NCBI GenBank assembly: GCA_946887345.1
Contig: CAMPKR010000082.1
Coordinates: forward strand, 1-8,965
Source: an uncultured Bacteroidota bacterium
GTDB lineage: Bacteria; Bacteroidota; Bacteroidia; Chitinophagales; Chitinophagaceae
Direction of reading: 5' to 3'
DNA length: 8,965 nucleotides
The position numbers and the translations under genes were made by a program. The notes under the pieces were generated by a model, which did no database searches, was not told the origin of the DNA, and saw nothing but the letters and a program-made list of their open reading frames with translations. Below are positions 1 to 6,007 of this stretch, piece by piece. Within the stretch, counting starts at the first letter, position 1. Every line of letters starts with the position of its first letter.

Positions 1-28
1 AAAAAGCTCTCGTAGACCTGTTGAACGC

Positions 29-62
29 AAAAAAAATCCGGCAATGAGATGACTCATTGCCG
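29..62 (-). terminator. Rho-independent terminator of purL
   Basis: A perfect 10-bp stem (39-48 pairing with 53-62) closes a four-base ATGA loop. Read on the minus strand, it begins 20 bases after the purL stop codon. After a short GGA the transcript enters a run of eight U (complement of the A run at 29-36). This is the textbook layout for an intrinsic terminator. On the plus strand no T run follows the stem, so it should work mainly for purL. Confidence 0.88.
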
Positions 63-81
63 AATTGTCAAAATTATTCGA

Positions 82-2304
82 CTAGTTAGCTAACAGTTTC
101 TCGAGAGCTGTATCGTAAGCTTCTTTCCAGTCGCTGATGTAACCCCAGCTTTCATCGTCTATCTTTATTTCGCCACCTGCGTTTACTACACCCAGCTTAG
201 TGAAGCTCATGTCATCCAGCTCTGCTTCAAACATAGCATGCACTGCAGGATTAACACTCACTATCACACGGCTCTGTGCTTCCCCGAAAAGGACAGCATC
301 TTTGCGGATATCCTTATCAGTTTCTATCTCAAAGCCAAGGTTATTATTCATTGCGCTTTCAAGAAGGCAAGTGAACATGCCGCCTTCAGAGATATCGTGA
401 GCTGAATTGATCACTTTCATACTGATCAACCTGAGAATAGTTTGTTGCAGCTTGTGTTCTTCGTCCAGATCAAAGTAAGGCGCAGGACTGTGTGTAACAC
501 CGCAGATATGATGCAGGTATTCAGAACAGTTGATATCGTCACGGTTCTTTCCCACCAGGTAGATAATATCGCCGGGAGCTTTGAAGTCCAGGGTCATCTT
601 CTGATCCAATGAATCAAGTACACCTACCATACCGATCGTTGGCGTAGGATATACCGGGCCATCTTCTGATTGATTGTAGAAGCTCACGTTACCGCCGGTT
701 ACAGGTGTACCTAATTTCTCACATGCTGCACCCATACCTTTTATCGCGTTCACGAATTGGAAGTATACTTCAGGATTGTAAGGATTACCGAAATTGAGGC
801 AGTTGGTAATCGCAACAGGAGTACCACCACTGCAAACAATGTTGCGGGCGGCTTCGCTTACTGCTATCATAGCACCTTTATAGGGATCGGCAAATACATA
901 GCGGCTGTTGCAATCAGTAGTACAAGCTATGCCCTTGGGGCTGCCGTGAACTTTTACAACTGCAGCATCGCTGGGACCATTTGTATTGGTGTTACCGGTT
1001 CCGACCATTGAGTCATACTGTTCGTAGACCCAACGCTTAGATGCAATGTTTGGTAATTGTACCAGGTCGTACGCTACATCTTTCAGATCAGCAGGTACCT
1101 TTATTGAATTGGGATCGAATTTCTTTATTTGTTCAAAGTATTTAGGTTCGCTGTATTCGCGTTCGTATACAGGAGCACCGCCGCCTAACACCATGCTCTC
1201 ACCAGGTACGTCAGCAACCAGTTCATCATGCATATAAAACTTCAGGCGCTGCCCTGTAGTCACTTCTCCTATCTGCACACAGTGGATATCCCATTTGTCG
1301 AATACCTTTTGTATGGCTGCCTCCTGGCCTTTCTTTACTACTATGAGCATGCGCTCCTGGCTTTCGCTCAGCAGCATCTCCCAAGGCTTCATGTTGGCCT
1401 GGCGGGTCGGTACTTTATCCAGGTGGATGATCATACCATGTTCACCTTTAGCACTCATTTCACTGGTAGAGCAAGTAATCCCTGCTGCCCCCATATCCTG
1501 CATGCCTATGATGGTCCTGGTCTGGATAGCTTCTAAACAAGCCTCCAGCAGCTTCTTCTCTTCAAAAGGATCGCCTACCTGTACAGAAGGTAAAGACTCT
1601 GCACTATTTTCACTAATATCAGCAGATGCGAAAGATGCACCGCCTATACCATCTTTACCTGTAGAAGCACCAACGATGAAAACAGGGTTGCCTTCACCAT
1701 AAGACGTGGCAGAAACTGTTTCACCTACCTTAACCACTCCAACGCTCATGGCATTCACGAGCGGGTTAGTCTGGTAGCAGCTTTCATAGTATACTTCACC
1801 GCCTACGGTTGGCACGCCAAAGCAGTTGCCATAATGACCAATACCTTTTACCACACCTTTCAGCAGCCATTTAGTTTTGGGATTGTCCATTTTACCAAAG
1901 CGCAGGGAGTTGAGCGCTGCGATTGGCCTTGCGCCCATCGTGAAGATATCACGGTGTATTCCGCCCACACCTGTTGCTGCACCCTGGAACGGTTCTATAG
2001 CTGAAGGGTGATTGTGTGATTCTATTTTGAATACACAGCCCAGGCCATCACCTATGTCTACCAGGCCGGCATTCTCTTCACCTGCCTTTACCAGGAGACG
2101 TTCTCCATCGCGGGGCAGGGTCTTCAGCCATTTTATAGAGTTTTTGTAGCTGCAATGTTCGCTCCACATTACGGAGTACATGGCTACTTCATTAAAATTG
2201 GGGGTACGCCCAAGTATCTCTTTTATTTTTTCGAATTCGTCTTCGCGAAGGCCAAGCTTTACTGCTTGTTCAAGCGTTGCATGTTGGTCGAGTGCTGCCT
2301 GCAT
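82..2304 (-). CDS. purL: Phosphoribosylformylglycinamidine synthase subunit PurL (small form)
   Basis: PurL converts FGAR to FGAM with ATP and ammonia, the fourth step of de novo purine synthesis, in the cytoplasm. The 740 residues match the short (Bacillus/Thermotoga) form, which works with separate PurQ (glutaminase) and PurS; neither is in this window. Visible signatures are the SEHCSYKNS motif with catalytic His50, the ESHNH motif at 95-99 (Glu95 as Mg ligand and His97 as proton acceptor, by family knowledge), the AATGVGG glycine turn near 109-115, GDPFEEK at 244-250, the second-half NCLNFGNP near 501-508, VTGGNVS near 535-541 and DISEGG at 637-642. The two AIRS-type halves are intact with no frameshift. 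The ATG at 2304 gives the N-terminus expected for the family. The gene lies 82 bases downstream of a same-strand unknown gene and ends at its own terminator. Confidence 0.98.
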   Translation of the reverse strand: MQAALDQHATLEQAVKLGLREDEFEKIKEILGRTPNFNEVAMYSVMWSEHCSYKNSIKWLKTLPRDGERLLVKAGEENAGLVDIGDGLGCVFKIESHNHPSAIEPFQGAATGVGGIHRDIFTMGARPIAALNSLRFGKMDNPKTKWLLKGVVKGIGHYGNCFGVPTVGGEVYYESCYQTNPLVNAMSVGVVKVGETVSATSYGEGNPVFIVGASTGKDGIGGASFASADISENSAESLPSVQVGDPFEEKKLLEACLEAIQTRTIIGMQDMGAAGITCSTSEMSAKGEHGMIIHLDKVPTRQANMKPWEMLLSESQERMLIVVKKGQEAAIQKVFDKWDIHCVQIGEVTTGQRLKFYMHDELVADVPGESMVLGGGAPVYEREYSEPKYFEQIKKFDPNSIKVPADLKDVAYDLVQLPNIASKRWVYEQYDSMVGTGNTNTNGPSDAAVVKVHGSPKGIACTTDCNSRYVFADPYKGAMIAVSEAARNIVCSGGTPVAITNCLNFGNPYNPEVYFQFVNAIKGMGAACEKLGTPVTGGNVSFYNQSEDGPVYPTPTIGMVGVLDSLDQKMTLDFKAPGDIIYLVGKNRDDINCSEYLHHICGVTHSPAPYFDLDEEHKLQQTILRLISMKVINSAHDISEGGMFTCLLESAMNNNLGFEIETDKDIRKDAVLFGEAQSRVIVSVNPAVHAMFEAELDDMSFTKLGVVNAGGEIKIDDESWGYISDWKEAYDTALEKLLAN

Positions 2305-2324
2305 GATATGCTAAAATATTTTAT

Positions 2325-2356
2325 TTGTAGGCTCAGAATGAGATGCAAACCTACAA
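2325..2356. repeat. 7-bp inverted repeat in the purL leader/promoter region
   Basis: TTGTAGG at 2325-2331 and CCTACAA at 2350-2356 are exact inverted copies separated by 18 bases. The right arm overlaps the proposed -7 box of purL. The element could be an operator for a dimeric regulator or a weak hairpin in the leader. At 7 bp in AT-rich DNA it may also be chance. Confidence 0.35.
2346..2353 (-). promoter_or_regulatory. Candidate -7 box for purL
   Basis: The minus strand reads TAGGTTTG, an exact match to the Bacteroidota -7 consensus TAnnTTTG. It lies 41 bases before the purL start, which would give a leader of about 35 bases. No TTG sits at the expected 17-23 base spacing (the nearest is only 10 bases away), so the -33 half is missing. 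purL may therefore also depend on read-through from the upstream unknown gene, after which no strong terminator is seen. Confidence 0.4.
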
Positions 2357-2386
2357 TATTTTTCAAGGCTGACCTAAGCAGAAATG

Positions 2387-2944
2387 CTAGTTGAGCTCTT
2401 TTTGAACTTTGTGCTTCCTGGCGGTTTTTTTAAGACGTTTCGGATCTATATTGTTGGCGCCGTATGAAGATCCGTCTTTGTAGAAATTGGCTTTAGCTTC
2501 GGCTAGTTCTTTAGTTTGTTCGCCAAGAAGGACTATTTTTTGCTGTCTGGCCGGTTCTGTATTCGCGATGTAAAGAGCAGCATGGTCACGGGCCCTTTCA
2601 GCTTTCTCCAGTTGCCACTCCAGGTAGGTGGGACGGTGCTCAACAGTGGTATCTATTCGAGAGAGGCTCCTTGCTACTTTATATTTCAGGCGTTGAGCCT
2701 TATCGTTCATTTTATCGTGCTCCTTGCGGGTTTTTCGCAGTTCTTTATTGTAGTAAACTATTTCCCTCTCTGTAACATCCATTTCTGCCTGAATACGAGC
2801 CATCTCCAGCCATTTTGCTTCTATGCTGCGCATAGCGGTCAGGTAGGCAGGCTCAGCGGAAGAATTCTGAGCCGATGCTGTCATCGGCGATCCTAAAATG
2901 ACCCAAAAGGCACCAAGAGCACCATATATAACAAAACGACTCAT
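2387..2944 (-). CDS. Unrecognised secreted/periplasmic coiled-coil protein
   Basis: I do not recognise a family. The 185-residue product starts with a clear Sec signal peptide: Arg3, a hydrophobic stretch at about 4-18 and a cleavage site after the ASA at 23-25, giving a mature protein starting QNSSAEP. The Gln is not preceded by a lipobox cysteine, so it is not a lipoprotein. From about 33 to 95 and 105 to 155 it is highly charged, rich in Glu, Lys, Arg and Ala and almost free of Pro and Gly, as expected for two long helices or a coiled coil, broken near HRPTY (103-107). The C-terminal 20 residues are strongly basic. There is no cysteine. The ATG at 2944 directly precedes the signal peptide. 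The gene is transcribed toward purL and divergently from rpmI. A periplasmic structural or binding role is only a guess. Confidence 0.82.
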   Translation of the reverse strand: MSRFVIYGALGAFWVILGSPMTASAQNSSAEPAYLTAMRSIEAKWLEMARIQAEMDVTEREIVYYNKELRKTRKEHDKMNDKAQRLKYKVARSLSRIDTTVEHRPTYLEWQLEKAERARDHAALYIANTEPARQQKIVLLGEQTKELAEAKANFYKDGSSYGANNIDPKRLKKTARKHKVQKELN

Positions 2945-2964
2945 TTATCGGCTTTTTATTGTGT

Positions 2965-2994
2965 CTAAGGTAAGAATCTTTGTGGTTACCTTAG
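2965..2994. repeat. Perfect 9-bp inverted repeat, possible operator
   Basis: CTAAGGTAA (2965-2973) and TTACCTTAG (2986-2994) are exact inverted copies around a 12-base spacer. The arm centres are 21 bp apart, about two helical turns, which suits binding of a dimeric regulator on one face of the DNA. The element lies 20 bases before the start of the coiled-coil gene and about 70 bases upstream of the rpmI promoter. As RNA it would form a 9-bp hairpin. Each arm contains TACCTTAG, one base off the -7 consensus and pointing outward, but without a properly spaced -33 TTG. Confidence 0.55.
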
Positions 2995-3062
2995 TGCTCA
3001 AAGCCTTTTGAGGCGCCAATTTGAGCAGATTTTGAGTAGGCCATTTATTGACCCGTATTTTT

Positions 3063-3093
3063 TTTGACGATATCATATTAAGTGTTACCTTTG
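3063..3093 (+). promoter_or_regulatory. Full-consensus Bacteroidota promoter of rpmI-rplT
   Basis: TTTG at 3063-3066 is the -33 element, followed after 19 bases by TACCTTTG at 3086-3093, an exact match to TAnnTTTG. Both boxes and the spacing fit the primary sigma factor consensus of this phylum. With initiation a few bases after the -7 box, transcription would begin near 3098-3102, leaving only about 11-15 bases of leader before the rpmI ATG at 3113. That is too short for a structured autoregulatory leader. Confidence 0.82.
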
Positions 3094-3112
3094 CCCTCCC
3101 AAATTTGAGACA

Positions 3113-3310
3113 ATGCCAAAGCTGAAGACTCACTCTCGTGCTAAAAAAACATTCAAAGTTACCGGTACGGGAAAGATCCGCAGGTACAAGGCTTTTAAAA
3201 GCCACCTGTTGACAAAGAAATCTAAAACGCGTAAGCGCCACTTGCGCCAGGCCGCTTTCGTTCACCCTGCGAACGAGAACCTGGTGAAGCGTATGCTGCG
3301 TATGCGTTAA
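3113..3310 (+). CDS. rpmI: Large-subunit ribosomal protein bL35
   Basis: bL35 is a small, very basic protein of the 50S subunit. The 65 residues are the usual length and begin [18 protein letters not shown], the family hallmark. [22 protein letters not shown] follows in two adjoining blocks (about 21-30 and 31-42), and the C-terminus is basic (RMLRMR). The ATG at 3113 is fixed by this conserved N-terminus. The upstream ribosome-binding signal is weak (only a GAG seven to nine bases before), as is common in Bacteroidota. It is the first gene of a two-gene unit with rplT. The usual upstream partner infC is not next to it: the preceding gene is the divergent coiled-coil gene, and a consensus promoter lies just ahead. 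Confidence 0.98.
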   Translation: MPKLKTHSRAKKTFKVTGTGKIRRYKAFKSHLLTKKSKTRKRHLRQAAFVHPANENLVKRMLRMR

Positions 3311-3375
3311 TTAGATGCTAGTGCCTCCACCACGAAGGGAAGAGGTTTTAAACTAACCAATAAAAAAACAGAGTT

Positions 3376-3720
3376 ATGCCACGTTCGGTAAATGCGGTAG
3401 CTTCCCGCAAGAGAAGGAAGAAAATTTTAGACCAGGCCAAAGGTTTTTACGGTAAACGTAAGAATGTATATACGGTTGCGAAAAACGTATTGGAAAAAGG
3501 TCTCGGTTACAAATATGTAGGTCGTAAATTGAAGAAGCGTGAATACCGCTCTTTATGGATTGCACGTATTAACGCTGCCTGCCGTGAAGAAGGTATGAGT
3601 TATTCAGTGTTCATGGGTCGCCTGTCTTCTAAAGGCATTGAGCTGAACCGTAAGGTTCTTGCTGATATGGCGATGAATGAGCCGGCTTCTTTCAAAGCAT
3701 TGCTTGCACAAGTAAAATAG
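3376..3720 (+). CDS. rplT: Large-subunit ribosomal protein bL20
   Basis: bL20 binds 23S rRNA directly and is needed early in 50S assembly; in several bacteria it also represses its own operon. The 114 residues are the normal family length. The sequence shows the basic N-terminal arm ([18 protein letters not shown]), the GFYGKRKN segment near 23-30, [14 protein letters not shown] at about 55-68, and the globular C-terminal part with YSVFMGRL and [10 protein letters not shown]. It starts 65 bases after the rpmI stop with no promoter box between them, and a terminator follows it, so rpmI-rplT is a two-gene operon. The 65-base spacer shows no strong hairpin, though GCCTC and GAGG could pair weakly. 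I see no convincing L20-binding mimic. Confidence 0.98.
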   Translation: MPRSVNAVASRKRRKKILDQAKGFYGKRKNVYTVAKNVLEKGLGYKYVGRKLKKREYRSLWIARINAACREEGMSYSVFMGRLSSKGIELNRKVLADMAMNEPASFKALLAQVK

Positions 3721-3742
3721 TACGTTACTTAATAATATTCCG

Positions 3743-3777
3743 ATAGCCGGTACCATTGGTGCCGGCTATTTGCTTTT
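3743..3777 (+). terminator. Terminator of rpmI-rplT, overlapping the ispE stop
   Basis: A 12-pair stem (3743-3754 with 3758-3769, one T-G wobble at 3751/3761) closes an ATT loop and is followed by TTTGCTTTT. It begins 22 bases after the rplT stop. The T-rich tail runs into the stop codon of the convergent ispE (3776-3778). On the minus strand the stem is followed by CGGAATATTATT rather than a T run, so it should stop ispE transcripts less efficiently. Confidence 0.8.
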
Positions 3778-4588
3778 AGCGGATGTAGTACTGTTCGAAA
3801 GGAGTGTTTACCTGAATAATGGCCTTCTCACCTTTCGGGAATATGCCATAAATAGTGGAGCCGCTGCCGCTCATGGAGGCATAAATAGCCCCGCTATTGT
3901 AGAGTTGCTCCTTTATTGATGCCAGTTCGGGATGCAGTGCAAACACAGGAGATTCAAAATCATTAGCGACTTTTCCTTTCCATTCTTCGAGGGGCAGACT
4001 TACCAATCGGCTTAAATCAAATGCAGCAGATGTGGGCTTTATCATAGCAAAAGCCGCTGCTGTAGAGACATGCACCTGCGGGCATATAAGCTGGATGCTG
4101 TAAGATGAGAGATCAAGAGAAATACTTTGCATCTGCTCGCCTCTTCCCCTGGCAAACTGAGATGTGTTGTATATAAAGAAAGGGCAATCGCTTCCCAGTT
4201 CTAGTGCAAGTTTAGTCAGTTCTTCCTTATCCAGGTTTAATGCGCAATATTCATTGAGCAGGCTGAGCATAAAGGCTCCATCTGCGGAACCGCCACCCAT
4301 TCCCGCCCCCATGGGTATGACTTTATGCAGGTAAATATCGAGTGTCGAAATTTTACCGGGGTATTTAGCTCTTAATAACTCGTAGGCTTTCAAGACAAGA
4401 TTATTGGTTTCGTTTCCGGCTACTTGTTTTCCGCTAAGGTGAAGCTTTGTTTCGACGGCTGGGACTACTTCCAGGGCATCTTTCAAGGCTAGGGGATAGA
4501 ATACCGTTTCCAGGTCGTGATAGCCGTCCGGTCTTTTGTTGGTGATGTATAGTCCCAGGTTGATCTTACAATTGGGGAAGCAAAGCAT
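3776..4588 (-). CDS. ispE: 4-diphosphocytidyl-2-C-methyl-D-erythritol kinase
   Basis: IspE phosphorylates CDP-ME at the 2-hydroxyl with ATP, the fourth step of the non-mevalonate (MEP) isoprenoid pathway, in the cytoplasm. It is a GHMP kinase. The 270 residues are close to the usual length. The N-terminal FPNCKINLGL carries the catalytic Lys8, and RPDGYHDLETVFYP follows at 19-32. The glycine-rich ATP loop PMGAGMGGGSADGA spans 92-105. The catalytic Asp134 is in LGSDCPFF, and the C-terminal GHMP motif SMSGSGSTIYG spans 238-248. All key residues are present. The ATG at 4588 gives the N-terminus typical for Bacteroidota, a few residues before FPN-KINLGL. It stands alone, convergent with rplT and divergent from the ABC ATPase gene, so it has its own promoter. 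Confidence 0.97.
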   Translation of the reverse strand: MLCFPNCKINLGLYITNKRPDGYHDLETVFYPLALKDALEVVPAVETKLHLSGKQVAGNETNNLVLKAYELLRAKYPGKISTLDIYLHKVIPMGAGMGGGSADGAFMLSLLNEYCALNLDKEELTKLALELGSDCPFFIYNTSQFARGRGEQMQSISLDLSSYSIQLICPQVHVSTAAAFAMIKPTSAAFDLSRLVSLPLEEWKGKVANDFESPVFALHPELASIKEQLYNSGAIYASMSGSGSTIYGIFPKGEKAIIQVNTPFEQYYIR

Positions 4589-4593
4589 TGCTG

Positions 4594-4601
4594 CAAAAGT
4601 A
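4594..4601 (-). promoter_or_regulatory. -7 box of ispE, implying a leaderless transcript
   Basis: The minus strand reads TACTTTTG, an exact match to TAnnTTTG, and only five bases separate it from the ispE ATG. Initiation at the usual distance would fall on or next to the start codon. No TTG is found 17-23 bases upstream, so the -33 half is not recognisable. Confidence 0.55.
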
Positions 4602-4625
4602 TGGCAGTCGCCTGTAAATAATATG

Positions 4626-4633
4626 TATTTTTG
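4626..4633 (+). promoter_or_regulatory. -7 box of the ABC ATPase-pduO unit
   Basis: TATTTTTG matches TAnnTTTG exactly and lies 17 bases before the ATPase start codon, giving a leader of roughly ten bases that contains the purine-rich AAAGAAGAA. No -33 TTG occurs at the right distance. The box is back to back with the ispE -7 box, 24 bases away, so binding of polymerase in the two directions may compete. Confidence 0.5.
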
Positions 4634-4650
4634 AAAGAAGAACAGGCTGA

Positions 4651-5355
4651 ATGAAGGAAGAAGTAATAAAGCTACGCGAGATAAGGAAGAGTTATTACCT
4701 GGGTAAAAATGAATTGCCGGTACTCAAGGGCATTGATCTGCTGATAGCCAGGAACGACTATGTAGCACTTATGGGACCTTCGGGATCGGGCAAGTCGACC
4801 CTGATGAACATTATCGGTTGCCTGGACACCGCAACTAGTGGCGAATATGTGCTAAACGGAAAGAACGTAAGTAAAATGAACGATGACGAACTGGCTGATG
4901 TGCGCAATGTGGAAATAGGCTTCGTGTTTCAGCAATTCAACTTGTTGCCGAGGCTCACTGCATGGGAAAATGTGGCGCTGCCGCTCATCTATGCAGGAAT
5001 ATCAAAAAAGGAACGGGAAGAAAGGGCAAGGACGATGCTGGACAAGGTGGGGCTGGGCGACCGTGCGCATCACAAACCCAACGAGCTTTCAGGCGGGCAA
5101 AGCCAGCGTGTGGCTATTGCCAGGGCTCTGATTAACGATCCGTCTATTATATTGGCAGATGAGCCCACCGGTAACCTTGACACCAAGACGTCAATAGAGA
5201 TAATGGAGCTGTTCTCGCAGATACACAGCCAGGGCAATACGGTGGTGCTTGTGACGCACGAAGAAGATATAGCGAACCACACGCACAGAGTAGTAAGAAT
5301 ACGCGATGGCGTGGTGGAAAGCGATAAAACAAAAGCAGAAAGCATTCACAGCTAG
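4651..5355 (+). CDS. ABC transporter ATP-binding protein, LolD/MacB type
   Basis: This is a complete nucleotide-binding subunit of an ABC system of the MacB/LolD/FtsE-like class, whose members power lipoprotein release, export or mechanotransmission across the envelope rather than solute import. The 234 residues contain Walker [10 protein letters not shown] at 42-50, the Q-loop in [10 protein letters not shown] (Gln94/95), the signature LSGGQ at 146-150, Walker B IILADEP at 166-172 followed by TGNLD, and the H-loop His203 in VTHE. The typical LSGGQQQR has Ser151 in place of the second Gln. MacB/LolD traits include the IIGCLD segment at 54-59 and [15 protein letters not shown] near 98-112. No permease gene is adjacent, so its partner must lie elsewhere and the substrate cannot be named. 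It is 16 bases upstream of pduO on the same strand, with no terminator between. Confidence 0.95.
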   Translation: MKEEVIKLREIRKSYYLGKNELPVLKGIDLLIARNDYVALMGPSGSGKSTLMNIIGCLDTATSGEYVLNGKNVSKMNDDELADVRNVEIGFVFQQFNLLPRLTAWENVALPLIYAGISKKEREERARTMLDKVGLGDRAHHKPNELSGGQSQRVAIARALINDPSIILADEPTGNLDTKTSIEIMELFSQIHSQGNTVVLVTHEEDIANHTHRVVRIRDGVVESDKTKAESIHS

Positions 5356-5371
5356 ACGATAAACGCTACTT

Positions 5372-5932
5372 ATGGCATTCAAGATTTACACAAAGACGGG
5401 AGACAAAGGCAGCACTAGCCTGATAGGCGGTGTGCGTGTGCCAAAGAGTCACATCCGTATAGAGAGCTACGGCACGATAGATGAGCTGAACTCCTTCCTG
5501 GGAATGGTATCAGACTCTGCCCGGAATGCTGAGGTAGCTGAATGGCTAAGGGAGATACAGGATAGATTGTTTACTATCGGTTCGGTGTTGGCTACTAATC
5601 CTGATAAGGAAGTAAAAATGAAACTACCCGACCTGCATGACGCTGATGTGCAATGGCTGGAGCAGCGCATTGATAAGATGAATGAAAGCCTGCCCGACAT
5701 GCGTTCCTTTATACTCCCCGGCGGAAACCTTGCAGGCTCTACCTGCCATGTAGCACGTTGTGTGTGCCGCAGGGCGGAGAGACTCTGCGTAGGGATGCAA
5801 CAGAACGATGAGTATGTGCCCGAACTGGTGATACAATATCTCAACAGGCTGTCGGACTTCCTGTTCGTGATGGCAAGATATTTGGGGCATTTAAACGGCG
5901 CTTCAGAAGTACCGTGGAGGCCAAGAGTATAG
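5372..5932 (+). CDS. pduO: PduO-type ATP:cob(I)alamin adenosyltransferase
   Basis: The enzyme transfers the 5'-deoxyadenosyl group of ATP to cob(I)alamin, making adenosylcobalamin, the cofactor of enzymes such as methylmalonyl-CoA mutase. The 186 residues are the usual length of a single-domain PduO-type trimeric enzyme. Family motifs are in order: TKTGDKGSTSL at 7-17 (ATP binding), the RIESYGTIDELN block at 29-40, FILPGG at 113-118, ARCVCRRAER at 128-137 with the conserved Arg cluster, and the helical YLNRLSDFLFVMAR at 156-169. The ATG at 5372 places the first motif at the expected distance. The gene follows the ABC ATPase gene by 16 bases and ends before a bidirectional terminator. No cobalamin riboswitch is visible upstream: the promoter region before the ATPase is only 62 bases. 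The symbol follows the family name; cobO/mmaB-style names are also used. Confidence 0.96.
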   Translation: MAFKIYTKTGDKGSTSLIGGVRVPKSHIRIESYGTIDELNSFLGMVSDSARNAEVAEWLREIQDRLFTIGSVLATNPDKEVKMKLPDLHDADVQWLEQRIDKMNESLPDMRSFILPGGNLAGSTCHVARCVCRRAERLCVGMQQNDEYVPELVIQYLNRLSDFLFVMARYLGHLNGASEVPWRPRV

Positions 5933-5963
5933 GCTGTTTAAAATTCAGAAGACATTAAAACAA

Positions 5964-5999
5964 AAACCCCTCTCGGCTGAGAGGGGTTTCTTTATCTTC
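5964..5999. terminator. Bidirectional terminator between pduO and the T9SS cargo gene
   Basis: A perfect 11-bp stem (5964-5974 with 5979-5989) closes the loop GGCT. On the plus strand it is followed by TTTCTTTATCTTC, downstream of pduO. On the minus strand it is followed by the complement of the A-rich stretch at 5957-5966, giving TTTTTGTTTTAA, downstream of the 930-residue protein gene. Both convergent genes can therefore end here. Confidence 0.92.
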
Positions 6000-6007
6000 T
6001 TTAGGCA

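Noticed and set aside
3..47. Plus-strand frame reading KALVDLLNAKKIRQ and a stop, as if the C-terminus of a convergent gene.
   Set aside because: Only 14 codons are open and another frame is open as well. It overlaps the purL terminator, so it cannot be told from chance without the sequence to the left.
2945..3265. Minus-strand open frame of 106 codons ending directly before the ATG of the coiled-coil gene.
   Set aside because: Its 5' half is antisense to rpmI, which is certain, and the rest covers the promoter and palindrome. The translation has no recognisable domain and low-complexity composition shaped by the complement of a Lys/Arg-rich gene.
3311..3375. An L20-binding structure in the rpmI-rplT spacer.
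   Set aside because: Only a 4-bp GC-rich pairing with a long loop (CCTC with GAGG) is visible. There is no pseudoknot-like or long-stem arrangement, so it was not called.
4589..4650. A cobalamin riboswitch ahead of the ABC ATPase-pduO unit.
   Set aside because: The intergenic space is only 62 bases, far below the size of the riboswitch, and no B12-box-like sequence is seen.
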